NCBI GenBank assembly: GCA_027574665.1
Contig: CM050662.1
Span: forward strand, 4,618,501-4,682,500
Origin: Rhynochetos jubatus
Taxonomy: Eukaryota; Chordata; Aves; Eurypygiformes; Rhynochetidae
Direction: 5' to 3'
DNA: 64,000 nt
Positions 13,858-24,429 of this stretch are shown here, piece after piece; the stretch's first letter is position 1, and each line of letters opens with the position of its first letter. The position numbers were made by a program, and so were the translations under genes. The notes under the pieces were generated by a model. The model was given only the letters and a program-made list of their open reading frames with translations. It ran no database searches and was not told the DNA's origin.

Positions 13858-13880
13858 TAATCCATAATTAAGTTTAATCG
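13858..13880. promoter_or_regulatory. Cluster of homeodomain/bicoid-type motifs
   Basis: Within 23 bases are TAATCC (13858-13863, the K50 OTX/PITX-type core), TAATTA (13865-13870) and TAATCG (13875-13880). The close mixture of K50- and Q50-type sites is unusual enough to mark as a possible enhancer core. Function is inferred from motifs alone. Confidence 0.22.
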
Positions 13881-14584
13881 GGGCTTATCAGACCTTTCTA
13901 GAACTGTGAGCATTGCAGTTAATGTTTAACATACTACATTTGCTACAAGCTTCCTCTGATGCCATTTCATTGATAGTATGAGCCTATTTTATTTGGAAGT
14001 GGCAGATGTGACGGCGATGTCCGAAGGCCAGATTTGTAGCTGATACGACTCAGGATAGCTGCAGTGAGCTCTGGTATTATGCGGAGTAGACCCTCTGCTA
14101 ATAAAAAATGGGTTTGCTCTGTGAAGTCGATGGAGACAATGGAGCGATCCAAGTTTCGTGTGAGAGCCTGGCCCAGACATCGTGCTGTTGCTGTGTAATG
14201 GCCAGATCCGAGTCTGTATGTCTTTCTGTCGACTTAAGCTAGAAGCTGCTTCAAGCCCCTTGTGAGACAGTGGTTCTTTCACTAGAAGGGGAAAGTAGTG
14301 CCTGCTACTTGTAAGGAAGCATGTACCCTTCTCCTCTTGTTGAGTCAAGCAAGGAACAGCCTCTCAGGGGTCAGACCTGGATGAGGGATGGGCTTTTTGG
14401 CTCCAGGGCACAGAAGGTGAGACAGTCATTTGTGACCAAGGCTGTTTGCCAGGTCTGCTGTCCCCCAACCCATGCAGCCTAGAGCACAGATCATGTGTGT
14501 GGTTTCACAAAATGGTTTTACGTTAGCAAAGTGTAAAACATCTCATTTCTGCAAATTGCCTTCCGTCACTCTATTTTTTCTAAG

Positions 14585-14662
14585 GTTCATGGGAAGTGGA
14601 CAGTCTGAAACTTCAGGCTGTCCTGTAGTAGGCAAGTTGTCCTTTGATGAAACCAATGCCAG
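14585..14662 (+). other. Exon-like 78-bp open segment
   Basis: The segment is preceded by a pyrimidine-rich acceptor (ctattttttctaag ending at 14584) and followed by an almost perfect donor, AG/GTAAGT, at 14663. It is 78 bases long, a multiple of three. It is open in one frame and would encode about 26 residues containing GKLSFDETNAR. The same frame stays open upstream to a Met codon at 14472, so the opening is not confined to the exon. I do not recognise the peptide. It could be an alternative exon of a large gene, a lncRNA exon, or chance. Confidence 0.22.
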
Positions 14663-15756
14663 GTAAGTACAGAAGCCCGAGAGGAAAATGGTGTTCAGCT
14701 GCTGTGGTTTCAAACTGACCCAACTGCAGGAGGCCACCAGCTAAACCAGGGGACGGCATTCAGAGCCGGTGGGTCACTCCTGAAGCAGGGATTCGGCTCT
14801 AGGCATGAGGTGCTGTAAATGAGATACCTGGTGAGAGGAGGAGACAGCAATGATGGTGAGACAGAGGTTTGTTTCTGAACACCAGCACCAGTAGTAGCAG
14901 CGTTGCACGCTTCATTAAGCACGGTGTTGTAGGTTTTGTTTCTAAAGGGAACAAATTACTGAACTTTGAAATACTAACATATTTTTTGCAGCCTGTAGCC
15001 AGTAGCAGCAACAAACCACAAAGCAAATCTTAACCTATATGAACAGTGTATTTTAGCAGAAACTTTAAACCACTGGAGGCTGATGTGGTAAAACATTCAC
15101 TGCAACCAGGTCATACTAATGCTGGGAGAAAGTTGGTTTACTTCACTTGTGCACCAGTAACGTGTAACATCTCAACCAATAACATGAGGATCTCAAAGGC
15201 TTTTAGTAAAACAGTTCCTTCAAGAATGATGGATTAAGATGACACCATTCGGGGTTAGCACAGCTGTGTTCAGAAATACACACAGCCCAGTAAGCTGTGT
15301 TAGTGGGCTAAATGCTAAAATCTCAATCTGACCCTAACAAGGGTCATCTTCAAGGCCTGTGACTACTGGGACTTCTTGGGATTGTTGCTTCATTTTCCCC
15401 AAAATATCAAATTTCTTGTGTACCTCTGAAAGAGAAAATTTTAGTCTGAGTAATCCCAGGCTTGAGAATGCTTTTTGGAACTGCTGCTGCATATTGTAAG
15501 TATATAACATTTACTGCAGTATAATGCTGCAGGTCTGTTTCTTAGTGTCTCAGCATTTAAGTAAAGCTGAACCAAGTTTTGCAGGCAGAGATTTTTGTTT
15601 CCCATTTCAGAAAGAAATCCAGTCTGGAGCTGAGTGGGAACTCTTTATTAATCAAAACATGCCATTTTAATAATGTCAAAATAAATGCTCTTATGTACTG
15701 AGATGACATTTACATAATTTAATTTATCATCTTTAAAATCAAAAAACACCATCCTG

Positions 15757-15771
15757 AAAAAAAAAAAAAAA
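15757..15771 (+). repeat. A15 homopolymer
   Basis: Run of 15 A. No retroposed body was recognised directly upstream, so it is treated as a simple repeat. Confidence 0.9.
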
Positions 15772-17285
15772 GATAAAGTTCAGTGAAGTGCAAAATATCT
15801 GATCTTAATTGTGATGAGAAAGTTCAAGGGGACACAGTTTGAAACACTTGTTGATTCATTGACTGCTTTGGCAGATCTTTGGTGAACTGAAAAATGGATT
15901 ATTCGCAGAACTCCCCTTTTTAACTAGCTGAGAGAATATCTGTTGACTGTTTTTCAAACCTACTCTCATGGCTTTATGTTTAAATGCTGTTTCCCAGTTT
16001 TTCGTCCAGGCCATCATATTTTCCAGGTCCCTTTGAATTCAGACACATCTGGACTTCGGCAAGCCTCCTTCATTTATTTTCACTCTGGACTTGCTGAGCC
16101 ATGCCAGGGTTTTTGTGAGCATATGCATGATTTGCAGGCTCCGAGTCCGCGAGTGCTGAGAGTCCTCAGCATCCCCCCAAGGCTTGTGACTCCCCACGGC
16201 ACTTGGGGATCGACTCCTGATCCTCTATCACTGGGTTTCCACGAAAAAATCCTCTGCTCAGCCTGCGAGCAGCAGCAGGCGTGCTGAGAGAGGGGAGGCC
16301 AGGACCGGGAGCCAGACCCCCAGGTCAGGCGGGCTCTCTCGTTAGGCACAGAGTTAATGCAAGCGCTTGGTTTTAAGCGTGTCCTAGTGCAGCTATCTCA
16401 TTTTAGGCATGTGCTTAAGTAGTTTTGTGAATCAAGGCTTTAGGTTTCTTAGGACGGGACTGCTCGCCCTGCAATGCCAGGGTCTGGCACAGTGGGAAAT
16501 CCGTTTTTGTTTGGGCTTCAAAGGTTGGTCATGATCCAAGTAACAATAAGCAATTTGCAAGCAGCAGAAAAAGTCAGCGTAGTCCATCGGTTGTCCCCTA
16601 GGTGCATTGACTTGTAAGTACAAAGAGCGGAAGGTAATCCTGTTTATCCCAAATGTCGTGACCTACAGAAGGGCTCAGAAGGAGGTGGCAGCCCTCCTCG
16701 CTCACGCTTGACCCTGGCACGGGGTGGACCTGTGCCCTCCTGGCAGAGCAGCTTGTGCCTCCCTGCTAGTCCATGGCTTTAGGCTCTGGTCTTCCAGAGC
16801 TGCATGTATAAAAACAACAGCTAATAAATAAAGTGTTTGCTATTTCTTTGGCAAAAGGAAGAAAAGCTACAAGGAAAACACCTACAATAGATTTTTTTTT
16901 TTTAACATGGCTGGATGGGAGCTGAAGGTCTATCACAAAGATGCTTCTTTGGCTTTGATTTGACACTAGGTTTCAGTCTGTCCAATGGAATTTTACTGCT
17001 ATGGCCAAATATAACATCAAATAATGAAAAACTTCAATGATAAACATTAACACAAACAGGCATCGAGTATATTAAACATCTTTTAGAATGCAACAGGCCA
17101 AATCTGCAAATTGGGAACAGTCCCTGAGCTGGCACACTCTAAAAGCAGGCTTCAGTTTGCCATCTCCAGGACCTGTCGATGGAATACTGTGTATATCTGA
17201 GTTAGGCTCCATTACGTGTTTAGATTAAACTCTGTGTAGCATTGATTCAGCTATTTATTTTGGCTACAAGGAGCTGGTGTTCAAA
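15772..17285. other. Non-coding unique sequence
   Basis: Overlapping frames at 15943-16287 (plus) and 16080-16349 (minus) sit opposite each other in a GC-richer patch and match nothing known. A TATAAAA occurs at 16807-16813 without other promoter signals. A T12 run lies at 16892-16903. Confidence 0.55.
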
Positions 17286-17430
17286 CATGGGTGCCTAAAT
17301 GGGATGTCCATAGCCCAATTCTGCACTAAGGGGACTAAGTGCTTATTTTATAAGTCTGGCTACTGAGGTCAGCAGCTGAGCCCAAGGTTTGCAAAGCCAA
17401 TGTTGAAAATGGGGCCAAATTTTTCAAAAC
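17286..17430. repeat. Possible ancient amniote interspersed repeat, degraded
   Basis: The wording of this stretch (ggtgcctaaatgggatgtcc, then ccaattctgcactaa, then ggggccaaatttttcaaaac) resembles from memory an old, highly decayed repeat abundant in turtle and crocodilian genomes and rare in birds. I cannot align it here and do not give a family name. Confidence 0.3.
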
Positions 17431-18200
17431 TCGGGACCTGCTGACAGCCAGACCACAAGCAGCAAGTCCTCTCTGGGTTCTCAGAGCCTCTCTTGCCCTG
17501 GGATGGGCTCAGCCCTTCAGTGTCTGCCTGCTCTGGCTGCGCTTATCTGATGTGCTCACCCTCGATGCATAGACTATAGAGACCGGCCAGCTCACCAACG
17601 TGTTTAAAATTTGCGACACCATAATAAACTCAAAAACTCCCACATCTCAAGTTCTGTCCAGCTGAAGTGGATTAATTTGTTTGGTTCTGACTGCCTGGAC
17701 TTTAAGTGATTGCTGCCACGCATTAAGGTAGTGATTGATGGCTAAAAGGCATCAGTTGGGTGTTCAGCTGTCCTGGGTTGGGGGACGCTGCATGGATTTT
17801 GGTGACTGGAGTCCAGTGTTGGAGAAACGTACTGGACTGAGGAGTGGTGCTTCTGCTTTTCCCAGTAAGTAAATAAAAAATAATAAATATACCCTGTGAA
17901 TAAGTCTCTGCCATTAAAATCGTTTCTCAGCTATAGAACCGATTCATGCATGACCCCCGCATAGCATGCAAAGGCACATACGTGTTGCCTAAGCATTATA
18001 TCCTTCTGTAGGCGACTGGGCTGTATCCCAAATGCCAGCTTCCAGCAGGGTTGTTTTCCCCACTTTGATTTATAATTACTGATCACATGGGAGGATGGAG
18101 AGGAAAGGCCCAAGTTTTTTTTTTGTTCCTCGTTTAATAATTTAATTTGTATTCTGATCTTCAAATCCCAATAGCATCATGTGAAGTAGAGAAACTCGGC

Positions 18201-18230
18201 AGGGGAGGGGGGAGGAGGGATGGAGGAGGG
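18201..18230 (+). repeat. Purine-rich G tract
   Basis: Thirty bases of G and A with a single T (18221), with G-runs of 4, 6, 3 and 3. It has potential to form a quadruplex or triplex, though one loop would be slightly long for the classical quadruplex rule. Confidence 0.6.
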
Positions 18231-18598
18231 AGCCAGGGCTTTCTATTTCCATATGGTGAGCCTCTCCTCCTCGCGATCACAGCTTGTCATCTGTCTTCTT
18301 TTAAACTTCAGATCCCCTGTAAAAATCTTCCCAGCAAAAAATGGGCCATAAATGTGACACAAAGACAGTCCAAGTGAAGAGATTACCATGGGGTAATTGT
18401 GAAGCATGAGTTCATTAGAGGATTTCTTTACATGCGGGCATGGACGCAAAAATAACCCAGGCCACACGAGCTGTGTATTTCTGAAGCAGGGCATGGCGGC
18501 AGGAGCAGTCTGGATAGTCTGGGGAGATAAGCCTGGATATTCCCCTTTCATTTACTTGGCAAACAAAGCGATATCACACCTTTCTCATAGTCTAAATT

Positions 18599-18619
18599 GT
18601 GGTCAGATTAAATGACCAC
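18599..18619. promoter_or_regulatory. Perfect 7-bp inverted repeat GTGGTCA-N7-TGACCAC
   Basis: GTGGTCA (18599-18605) and TGACCAC (18613-18619) are exact reverse complements separated by gattaaa. The arms contain GGTCA/TGACC, the nuclear-receptor half-site, and the left arm also makes TGTGGT (18598-18603), a RUNX core. The 7-bp spacing is not a classical response element. A regulatory role is inferred only. Confidence 0.3.
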
Positions 18620-19204
18620 TTGATGTACCTGGATTTGGAATGGATAATCGTCGTGGCACAGCAGAGTTGCCGGCCCCACTGCATCCCCCTGCCAGGGACC
18701 GCTCAGGGTTAACATCCTGCCAGCAGGAGGAAGGAAATTGTTCTAGTTTAGAGACTTTTCTAAAGTCACAATATTGTCATCATCTCCTGACATACAACCA
18801 TTGGAGAACAGAGTGACACGTTGCACCTGGTGTTTTGGTGACCCAAATGCTCCTCATAGGCAATGCTTCCGAGCATCTTTCTTTATCAAGTTACTTCATG
18901 TGAACGGAACTTAAAAAACAACATAATCTGATTCAGTGTAACGCAATCATCTCCACAGCTGATTTGCATGCATGCCCCAAGCAGTGGGTCCTTCGCTGTG
19001 GGTGTGAGGGGGGACACGTGGGGCAGCATTCATTATAGCTTGTTTGTCATGAAATCTCTGGACATGATCAAAACAGAACGATTTCTACAGAAAGGCCTAA
19101 TTTTCCTCCTATGCCTAAGAAGGGTCTGTTCCTGCAGAACTGGGTTGCATTGACAGTGGGGCAGCAGTGCCAGGGCCAGATCTGGTAGCAGGAGGGGAGT
19201 TCCT

Positions 19205-19303
19205 GTGTGATCTAGTCTAGGTGATCCTGCTCTGGCAGGGAGGTTGGACTAGATGATCTCTACAGGTCCCTTCCAACCCCTACCACTCTGTGAATCCATG
19301 AGT
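19205..19303 (+). mobile_element. CR1 LINE 3' tail fragment
   Basis: About 100 bp of CR1 3' UTR lies on the plus strand: aggtgatcctgctctggcag, then ggttggactagatgatct, then cccttccaacccctaccact, ending in ctgtgaatccatgagt as a decayed copy of the terminal repeat. It is severely 5'-truncated and has no coding part. Confidence 0.92.
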
Positions 19304-22300
19304 CGGGGAGTAGTGAGGGGGTGCACAGCCAGAGACCCTCCTGGGGGGTGAGCAAGGCTGCCAGAGACAGGCAGCCATGCCACAAACACTGCCTGGGCAT
19401 CTCGCGCATGGAGCTGGCCTGCCCAGTGTCATTTCTGTGAGGAGGTAACAGGTTAGTTGCGATACGCATGGCTTGGGTCAAGGGGTACTTCTGATTTTAG
19501 CTACACGACTGACTGCTGGAAGTCTCTGTGTACTGACACAGCCGAAACGTGACTCTGTGCTCCACAGATGACTCCAGACTGGAGCCCTCGCTTCTTTCTC
19601 TCCTTGCCCCATAGATGTGTTGCAGAGCAGACCCAGAAGACAGAAGTGAAAGGTGCAGCAGAGCACTGCTGCGGTGCAGCCATGGCACCTGGCTCACAGC
19701 TTGGCGAGGACTCATCCGGAAATGGCTCAGTCCATCCAGTAAGGTGTTGTGGATACAAAAGCTGGCAGCTACAGCCACGCAGGCCACTACCTACCACTGC
19801 TTCTACTCTCCTAGCCCTCCCTGGAACTGCACAGCCCCTTGCATTTAGCAGGTGCCTCTTTTCCCTTCCCATCCACAAAGGCGTAGATGAAGACATCAGG
19901 TTACCTCTCCGCAGTACCTGCCGTGGGCAAACCCAGGTCTTCACCCTCTTGGAAACTACACTAGACCTATAGGAACTATTGCAGGAAGCAGAGTGACTGG
20001 CAGAACCAGCCCGAAGGGCCGCAGCGACTTGGTCTGTGCCAGGGTTTCCCGATGTTACTGCTCTGTTCTGATGAAACATTATACAGAAAGATATAGGCAA
20101 AGCATTATGCTCACAGCCTTTGCCAACAAGTTATGTTTTAATGCAATTTAACTGTAATCTCAGAGTGTTTTTGTTAGCTATAATTAGTAAAATATGTCTG
20201 TTTTCTGTGTTCCTTGAAGATGTCTGAACTCCTGCCAGTTCCCTATAGTTTTCCTGACATGCAGCGTAACAAGCAGACCACCAAAATGTATTTACCAATA
20301 ACTGTTTATTTACATTCCATGAAATCTAATAACATTTGCTGCCTTCATTCGGGATAAATGCTGGCCAAAGTGTAAAGCATAAAAAAATAAACACTGCCTT
20401 AATTTCTAACCCAGTCCACGGAATATTTTATTTTTGCTCAATTTGCCCTGCCTGTTAGCATTTTGGCGTTCTGCTGCTTGGAAGTTGGAGGGGGAAAAAA
20501 GTTGAAAAAGTTCTGTAATGTATCTTCCTGTTCAGTCCAAAACTTGCAGGGATTTCCTGGACATTGTATTTTTCATTTCTAAGGTCTGCACGAGGCTGGT
20601 GTTCTATTTCTTTGTTTTAGCTCTCACGAGTGTTTGAAACCATATTGCAGAGAAAACGTCCAGGGCACTAACAGGCAACGGTGGTTGGTGTTGCACCAGT
20701 GCCAGTGTAAAGCACTTCTCATTCTCCCAGAGCCATTGGCTTTGCTGGTGTAAAAATAATCAGAATTAGGTCTGTATCTGGTTACTAACCAAATCTGCTC
20801 TTGTTCAAGAAAGTGTAACTGAGGGCAGAATTGTCATCTCAAATCTTAAACAGGTTCCTCTCCTCCTCTATCTGGTTTTGTTTATATGAGTACATGCTTT
20901 CTCAAAGCCCAGAAAATTCAGATTGTGTAGGGAGGAGAGGTCACATTCGACAGCTGTGGGCGGTATCCGCAGCTGGTAAAATCTGATGCAACGCCGTTAA
21001 TGTCAGCGACACACGGCCCTAGCCCAGCTGAGGAGCTGGGCTGGTGTTTCTGTAACGCAGATGGGCTCACCCAGGAGAGTGCTAGCAAGCGCTTGTCTCC
21101 GAGAGCGTTGCAGGAGCCAGCCGCACACGGAGTAGCTGGGTGGACTGTGACGGGCTGTGTATGCGTAATGGGTGCCAGACTTTGATGGTGTCACTGGTAT
21201 GTTGTGCTAAAATCCGGTCAGAGCTGGGTACAACAACACGCTCACTGAATTGAGCAGCGAGGTGGGTTTTAGAGGCAACTGGAGTTCATGAGTGTCCTGT
21301 GCTGATCTGAGTGATGTGCAGAAAGCGGAGAAGCTGAGCGCCACCACGTCCCCTCCCAGGGCTAGGGAAGCCAGCAGAGCCCGGGTAATTGCAGCTGCAG
21401 GGTGCCTGAAGACCTTATACATTTGGCTGCCGTTGCTGCTCCTCAGCAGCTGCGCCAGCACCCAGAGTCTGTTGTTCATGAGCTTTGAGCTGGGCCCGGT
21501 GTGGGGAGCGTGGAACCGGCAAGGCACTGCCCCACCACCCTGCAGCCAACTCTGGGCTTTGCTCCTGACCAGAAGACCCTTCTTTGCAGATTCACCCAGC
21601 CCAACCATCTCTGCCCAGGATCTGGGCTGCCCATCACGCCATCTAGAGAACGTTTGTTTGCTAGGTCTGAGAAATGTTGGTAGTGATTTGGAGTGGCAGC
21701 GCTGTGCCTTAGGTCTTGATGGGGGTAATAGTCCCTCTTCCTGGGGTACAAGGGTCACTGCGGTGTCTTTGGAGGAACCAGCTTCTAGAGGAGCCCCAAA
21801 CCACAAGTGAGACCATGGTACTGCTGCAGCTTTGGAGAACTCGTTTTCAAAGCTATTCCCTGGAAAGCAATCTCTCCCTTTCTTCTGACATAACCTGTAT
21901 TCTGTTAAGGTAGAGGCCATCTGTGCTCTTCTAGATGCTTGCAGGTAAGGAGCTCCATGCACTGAACACTAATGAATTAAGCCTCAGATTAACAGCATTG
22001 TCTGGGAGATGCTGAGCAGCCCCATTCTGTGGTGAAGACCACTGAAGACCATTTCAGCTGCTTTGGGCTTTCTTGTCTCTCTACTCACTTAAGTTGAGGG
22101 TAGAACTTTCCCTACCTTCAAACAAGAGCAAAATTTCAAAGGTTTTGGAGGGCTTCCTTGAAAAAATTCAGGCTCAAAGGTAATAAAACTGAAGTTCAAA
22201 ATCCAGTCCAAGCAAAACCAGACACTGGTGCATGCTGAGGAGCCTGCCCTGTTAGCATCTCCCTCTGAGCACGGCAGTGGTGGCATGGTGCTGTTTTTTT

Positions 22301-22895
22301 CCCTGACAAATTGCCCATCTACCCAGGCTTCTGGCAGAGCTCAAGTATAGATCCTTTGGCATAATTAGGAAAAAGGACCCTGGAAATGATGGGTTATCCA
22401 TTTTTGGCTTTTCTTTGATTACATTTCTGGGTTCCTGTCATTTTCTATATTCAATTTTCCTGTGTGTAAGGGTTGCATTGTAACTCGTCCGATGGGTTTG
22501 GAGCAGAGGAAGGAGAGTGGTTGAAAATGCATTAAAAAAACTCAGCGAAGACTTCTCTCCTGCTGACGGCGTTCGACAGACAACGCGCAGCACAGCATTC
22601 CTCCGTTGTTCCGGTAGGATGCTCGGCAAATTGAGCTGTACATAACTCTGTAAACTGTTTACTGCTAAAATCATGTTTCCAAAGCAGAGGCTTTCAAACG
22701 CCAGTGCCCGAAGACCCAGCACGATGTGACGGGGATGGAGATGAGATTGGCCAAGATGCGGCGTGCACACAGGGCTGGCCTTGCCCTTCTGGCCCCTTGC
22801 CGTGCAGCCCAGCGCTACATCGGCAGCTGCTCACACTTATGATTTAGCGGGTGGTTTTGTGCTCCCTTGACCGAGTCCTAAACTGTTGGGCTCAG
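19304..22895. other. Non-coding sequence with GC-richer open stretches
   Basis: Two GC-richer zones (19500-20100 and 21000-21960) are open on both strands, including the longest frame in the window (21207-21962 minus, 251 codons), but no peptide is recognisable. CpG counts at 21000-21360 are moderate by eye and below a clear CpG island. The AT-rich stretch at about 20100-20420 is unique sequence. Confidence 0.5.
20690..20780. repeat. Possible ancient amniote repeat fragment
   Basis: The phrases ttgcaccagtgccagtgtaa and ggctttgctggtgtaaaa, followed by atcagaattaggtctg, resemble from memory a decayed amniote repeat seen widely in turtles and crocodilians. No alignment was possible, so the family is left unnamed. 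Confidence 0.28.
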
Positions 22896-22970
22896 CCAAT
22901 CAGGGAGATGCCATGTGACCCAACCACCCAATCAACACGGCTGGTTTTGAATATTAAATGCTGCTATAAA
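22896..22970 (+). promoter_or_regulatory. Promoter-like CCAAT-E box-CCAAT-TATA cluster
   Basis: In order on the plus strand are CCAAT in the context agccaatcagg (22896-22900), the E-box CATGTGAC of USF/MITF type (22912-22919), a second CCAAT (22928-22932), and TATAAA (22965-22970). The two CCAAT boxes are 32 bp apart, the spacing typical of paired NF-Y sites, and the TATA box follows 37 bp later. A start site near 22995 would be expected. No recognisable coding frame follows, so any transcript may be non-coding, or the first exon may splice over a distance. It could still be chance. Confidence 0.35.
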
Positions 22971-24371
22971 CCAACCTGGACAACATAGAGGCCAAGAATG
23001 TTTTCCAGATATAATCATAAATACTGGAAAATGAGGAAAAAATAAAAAAAGAAAATGGGAATATGCTGACAGAAAGAAAAGCCAGAGCAAAGTGCTGTCA
23101 CTACATGGTCACTAACAAGCCATCCTGCAGTGGCTGAAGATGTGGCTTTGGAGTGGGAGAGGAAATCACCTTAGGGCTCTTGGACAACATGAAGAAATTT
23201 TTGGGACAAAGGCTGAAAATAACAAACAAAACCGTTTGGTAGAAGGGCTGTTTCATTGATCATGGGAGATGGATTCACATAGAGGTGACAGCGCAGTCCC
23301 CAAGCTGCTAGTCGTCAGACGTGTTATTGCACATTGTGGTTCTTTCTCATTCAGGCTGGAAATTTTGCTGTTTGCTATCTGTAAAAGCAACAACAGAAAT
23401 CCATCGTGGCAATCTGCGCCTTTTGACAGGGTTGGGAGATTTGCCGTAAATTTCAGCAGACCCAGGCTTGTGGCCCTGGTGCAGCTTCGCTGGTTTCAGC
23501 AGCACCTTGGGGCCCTTGAGCATGGCAGGAGGCCAGATCCAGTGTGAGGCTTTGTTCTTTAATCTGGTGTTTTTTTGCTGAAGAAGCAGCACGCTCATCT
23601 TGTGAGGTACCTGCTGTCATGTACTGTTGATGCTCAGCTTTCTGCTACACGTTTTTATGTAAATACTGTCTACATTTTAAGGCATTTCCAGAGTATGGAA
23701 GTATTTTGGTGCATAGAAATGATTTAAGACACCCAGCTTTTACCCTGTTTTAGCTGAAACGGCAACATGGCAAAAATCATAAATAAAGTAGCCTAAGAAC
23801 ATTGAGGTGCTGTAATTTATTGGGACTTGTTAAAGTAGACTGGTCTCCTTTTTTCACTTGAAATTGGGATTCTCTGTGGAGGTGTATGGAGAGCGCAAAA
23901 CTGGACGGGCTTGAAAGGTCGCCCAGCTGAGAGTCCCACTGTCCCCAGCCAAGTATCAGCCAAATCCCTTCGTAAAATGCTCGGCAGAGGAGGTGGAAAA
24001 AGTAGGTCAAGCCCTGCTCACAAATGCACCTCTTAGATGTCGCCAATTCTAATGAAATTAGGGAATGATTCAGTATTAAAACCTGGGCAAAGGAGATCAA
24101 AACTTAGCTGAACTCTCATAGGGAGAGTGAGTCCAGCTGTAACTACTGACTGGTCCATGTCTAAAAAAGCTGTAGAAATAAGGTAAAATAGACCTGTGTG
24201 TTCTTAGAGGGAAAAAAACAGCAAAAGCAAGGGGGAAAAAAACAACTACCTTCATGCAGCCGTTGGTGAGAAGGTGTCCCTGGAGCCTCTCCTTGTCTGT
24301 ACCCCCATCCCCTGCTCTTTGCCGTCTCATTCCAACACTCCAGCTATATTTTTGTAATTTATTTCACAATC
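22971..24371. other. Non-coding sequence downstream of promoter-like cluster
   Basis: A-rich stretch at 23030-23060 with an AATAAA-type hexamer, then unique sequence. The frames at 23269-23547 (plus) and 23347-23598 (minus) oppose each other and are unrecognised. Nothing else was supported. Confidence 0.5.
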
Positions 24372-24385
24372 AAAAGCTGCTTTGC

Positions 24386-24409
24386 AAAAAAAAAAAAAAA
24401 AAAAAAAAA
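24386..24409 (+). repeat. A24 homopolymer flanked by 9-bp direct repeats
   Basis: A run of 24 A. The nonamer aaaagctgc occurs just before (24372-24380) and just after (24421-24429) the A-rich piece. This could be a target-site duplication around a tiny retroposed poly(A) insertion, or coincidence in A-rich sequence. Confidence 0.85.
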
Positions 24410-24429
24410 GTAAAACAACAAAAAGCTGC

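Larger units (their letters stand above)
11205..15756. other. Non-coding sequence with one exon-like segment
   Basis: No known gene was recognised. Contents of note are a TAAT-rich site cluster (13858-13880) and a 78-bp segment bounded by acceptor- and donor-like sequences (14585-14662), both listed separately. Another good donor match, ATG/GTAAGT, lies near 13626 without a convincing exon upstream. Confidence 0.5.
17431..19204. other. Non-coding sequence, possibly regulatory
   Basis: No exon was recognised. There is a purine-rich tract at 18201-18230 and an inverted repeat of TGACC half-sites at 18599-18619. The 18290-18660 stretch carries several developmental-factor-like motifs (a GCCATAAA Hox/CDX-type site, an AGATAAG GATA-type site) and could be a conserved non-coding element, but conservation cannot be seen from one sequence. 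Confidence 0.45.

Noticed and set aside
16360-16369. Palindrome CAAGCGCTTG, found again at 21086-21095
   Set aside because: Two copies of one 10-mer in 64 kb with unlike flanks are not strong evidence of a shared element.
16807-16813. TATAAAA as a promoter
   Set aside because: No CCAAT, GC box or downstream exon signals around it.
19501-20100. 199-codon minus frame opposed by 134- and 77-codon plus frames
   Set aside because: No recognisable domain, open on both strands in a GC-rich patch, no convincing splice context; treated as chance.
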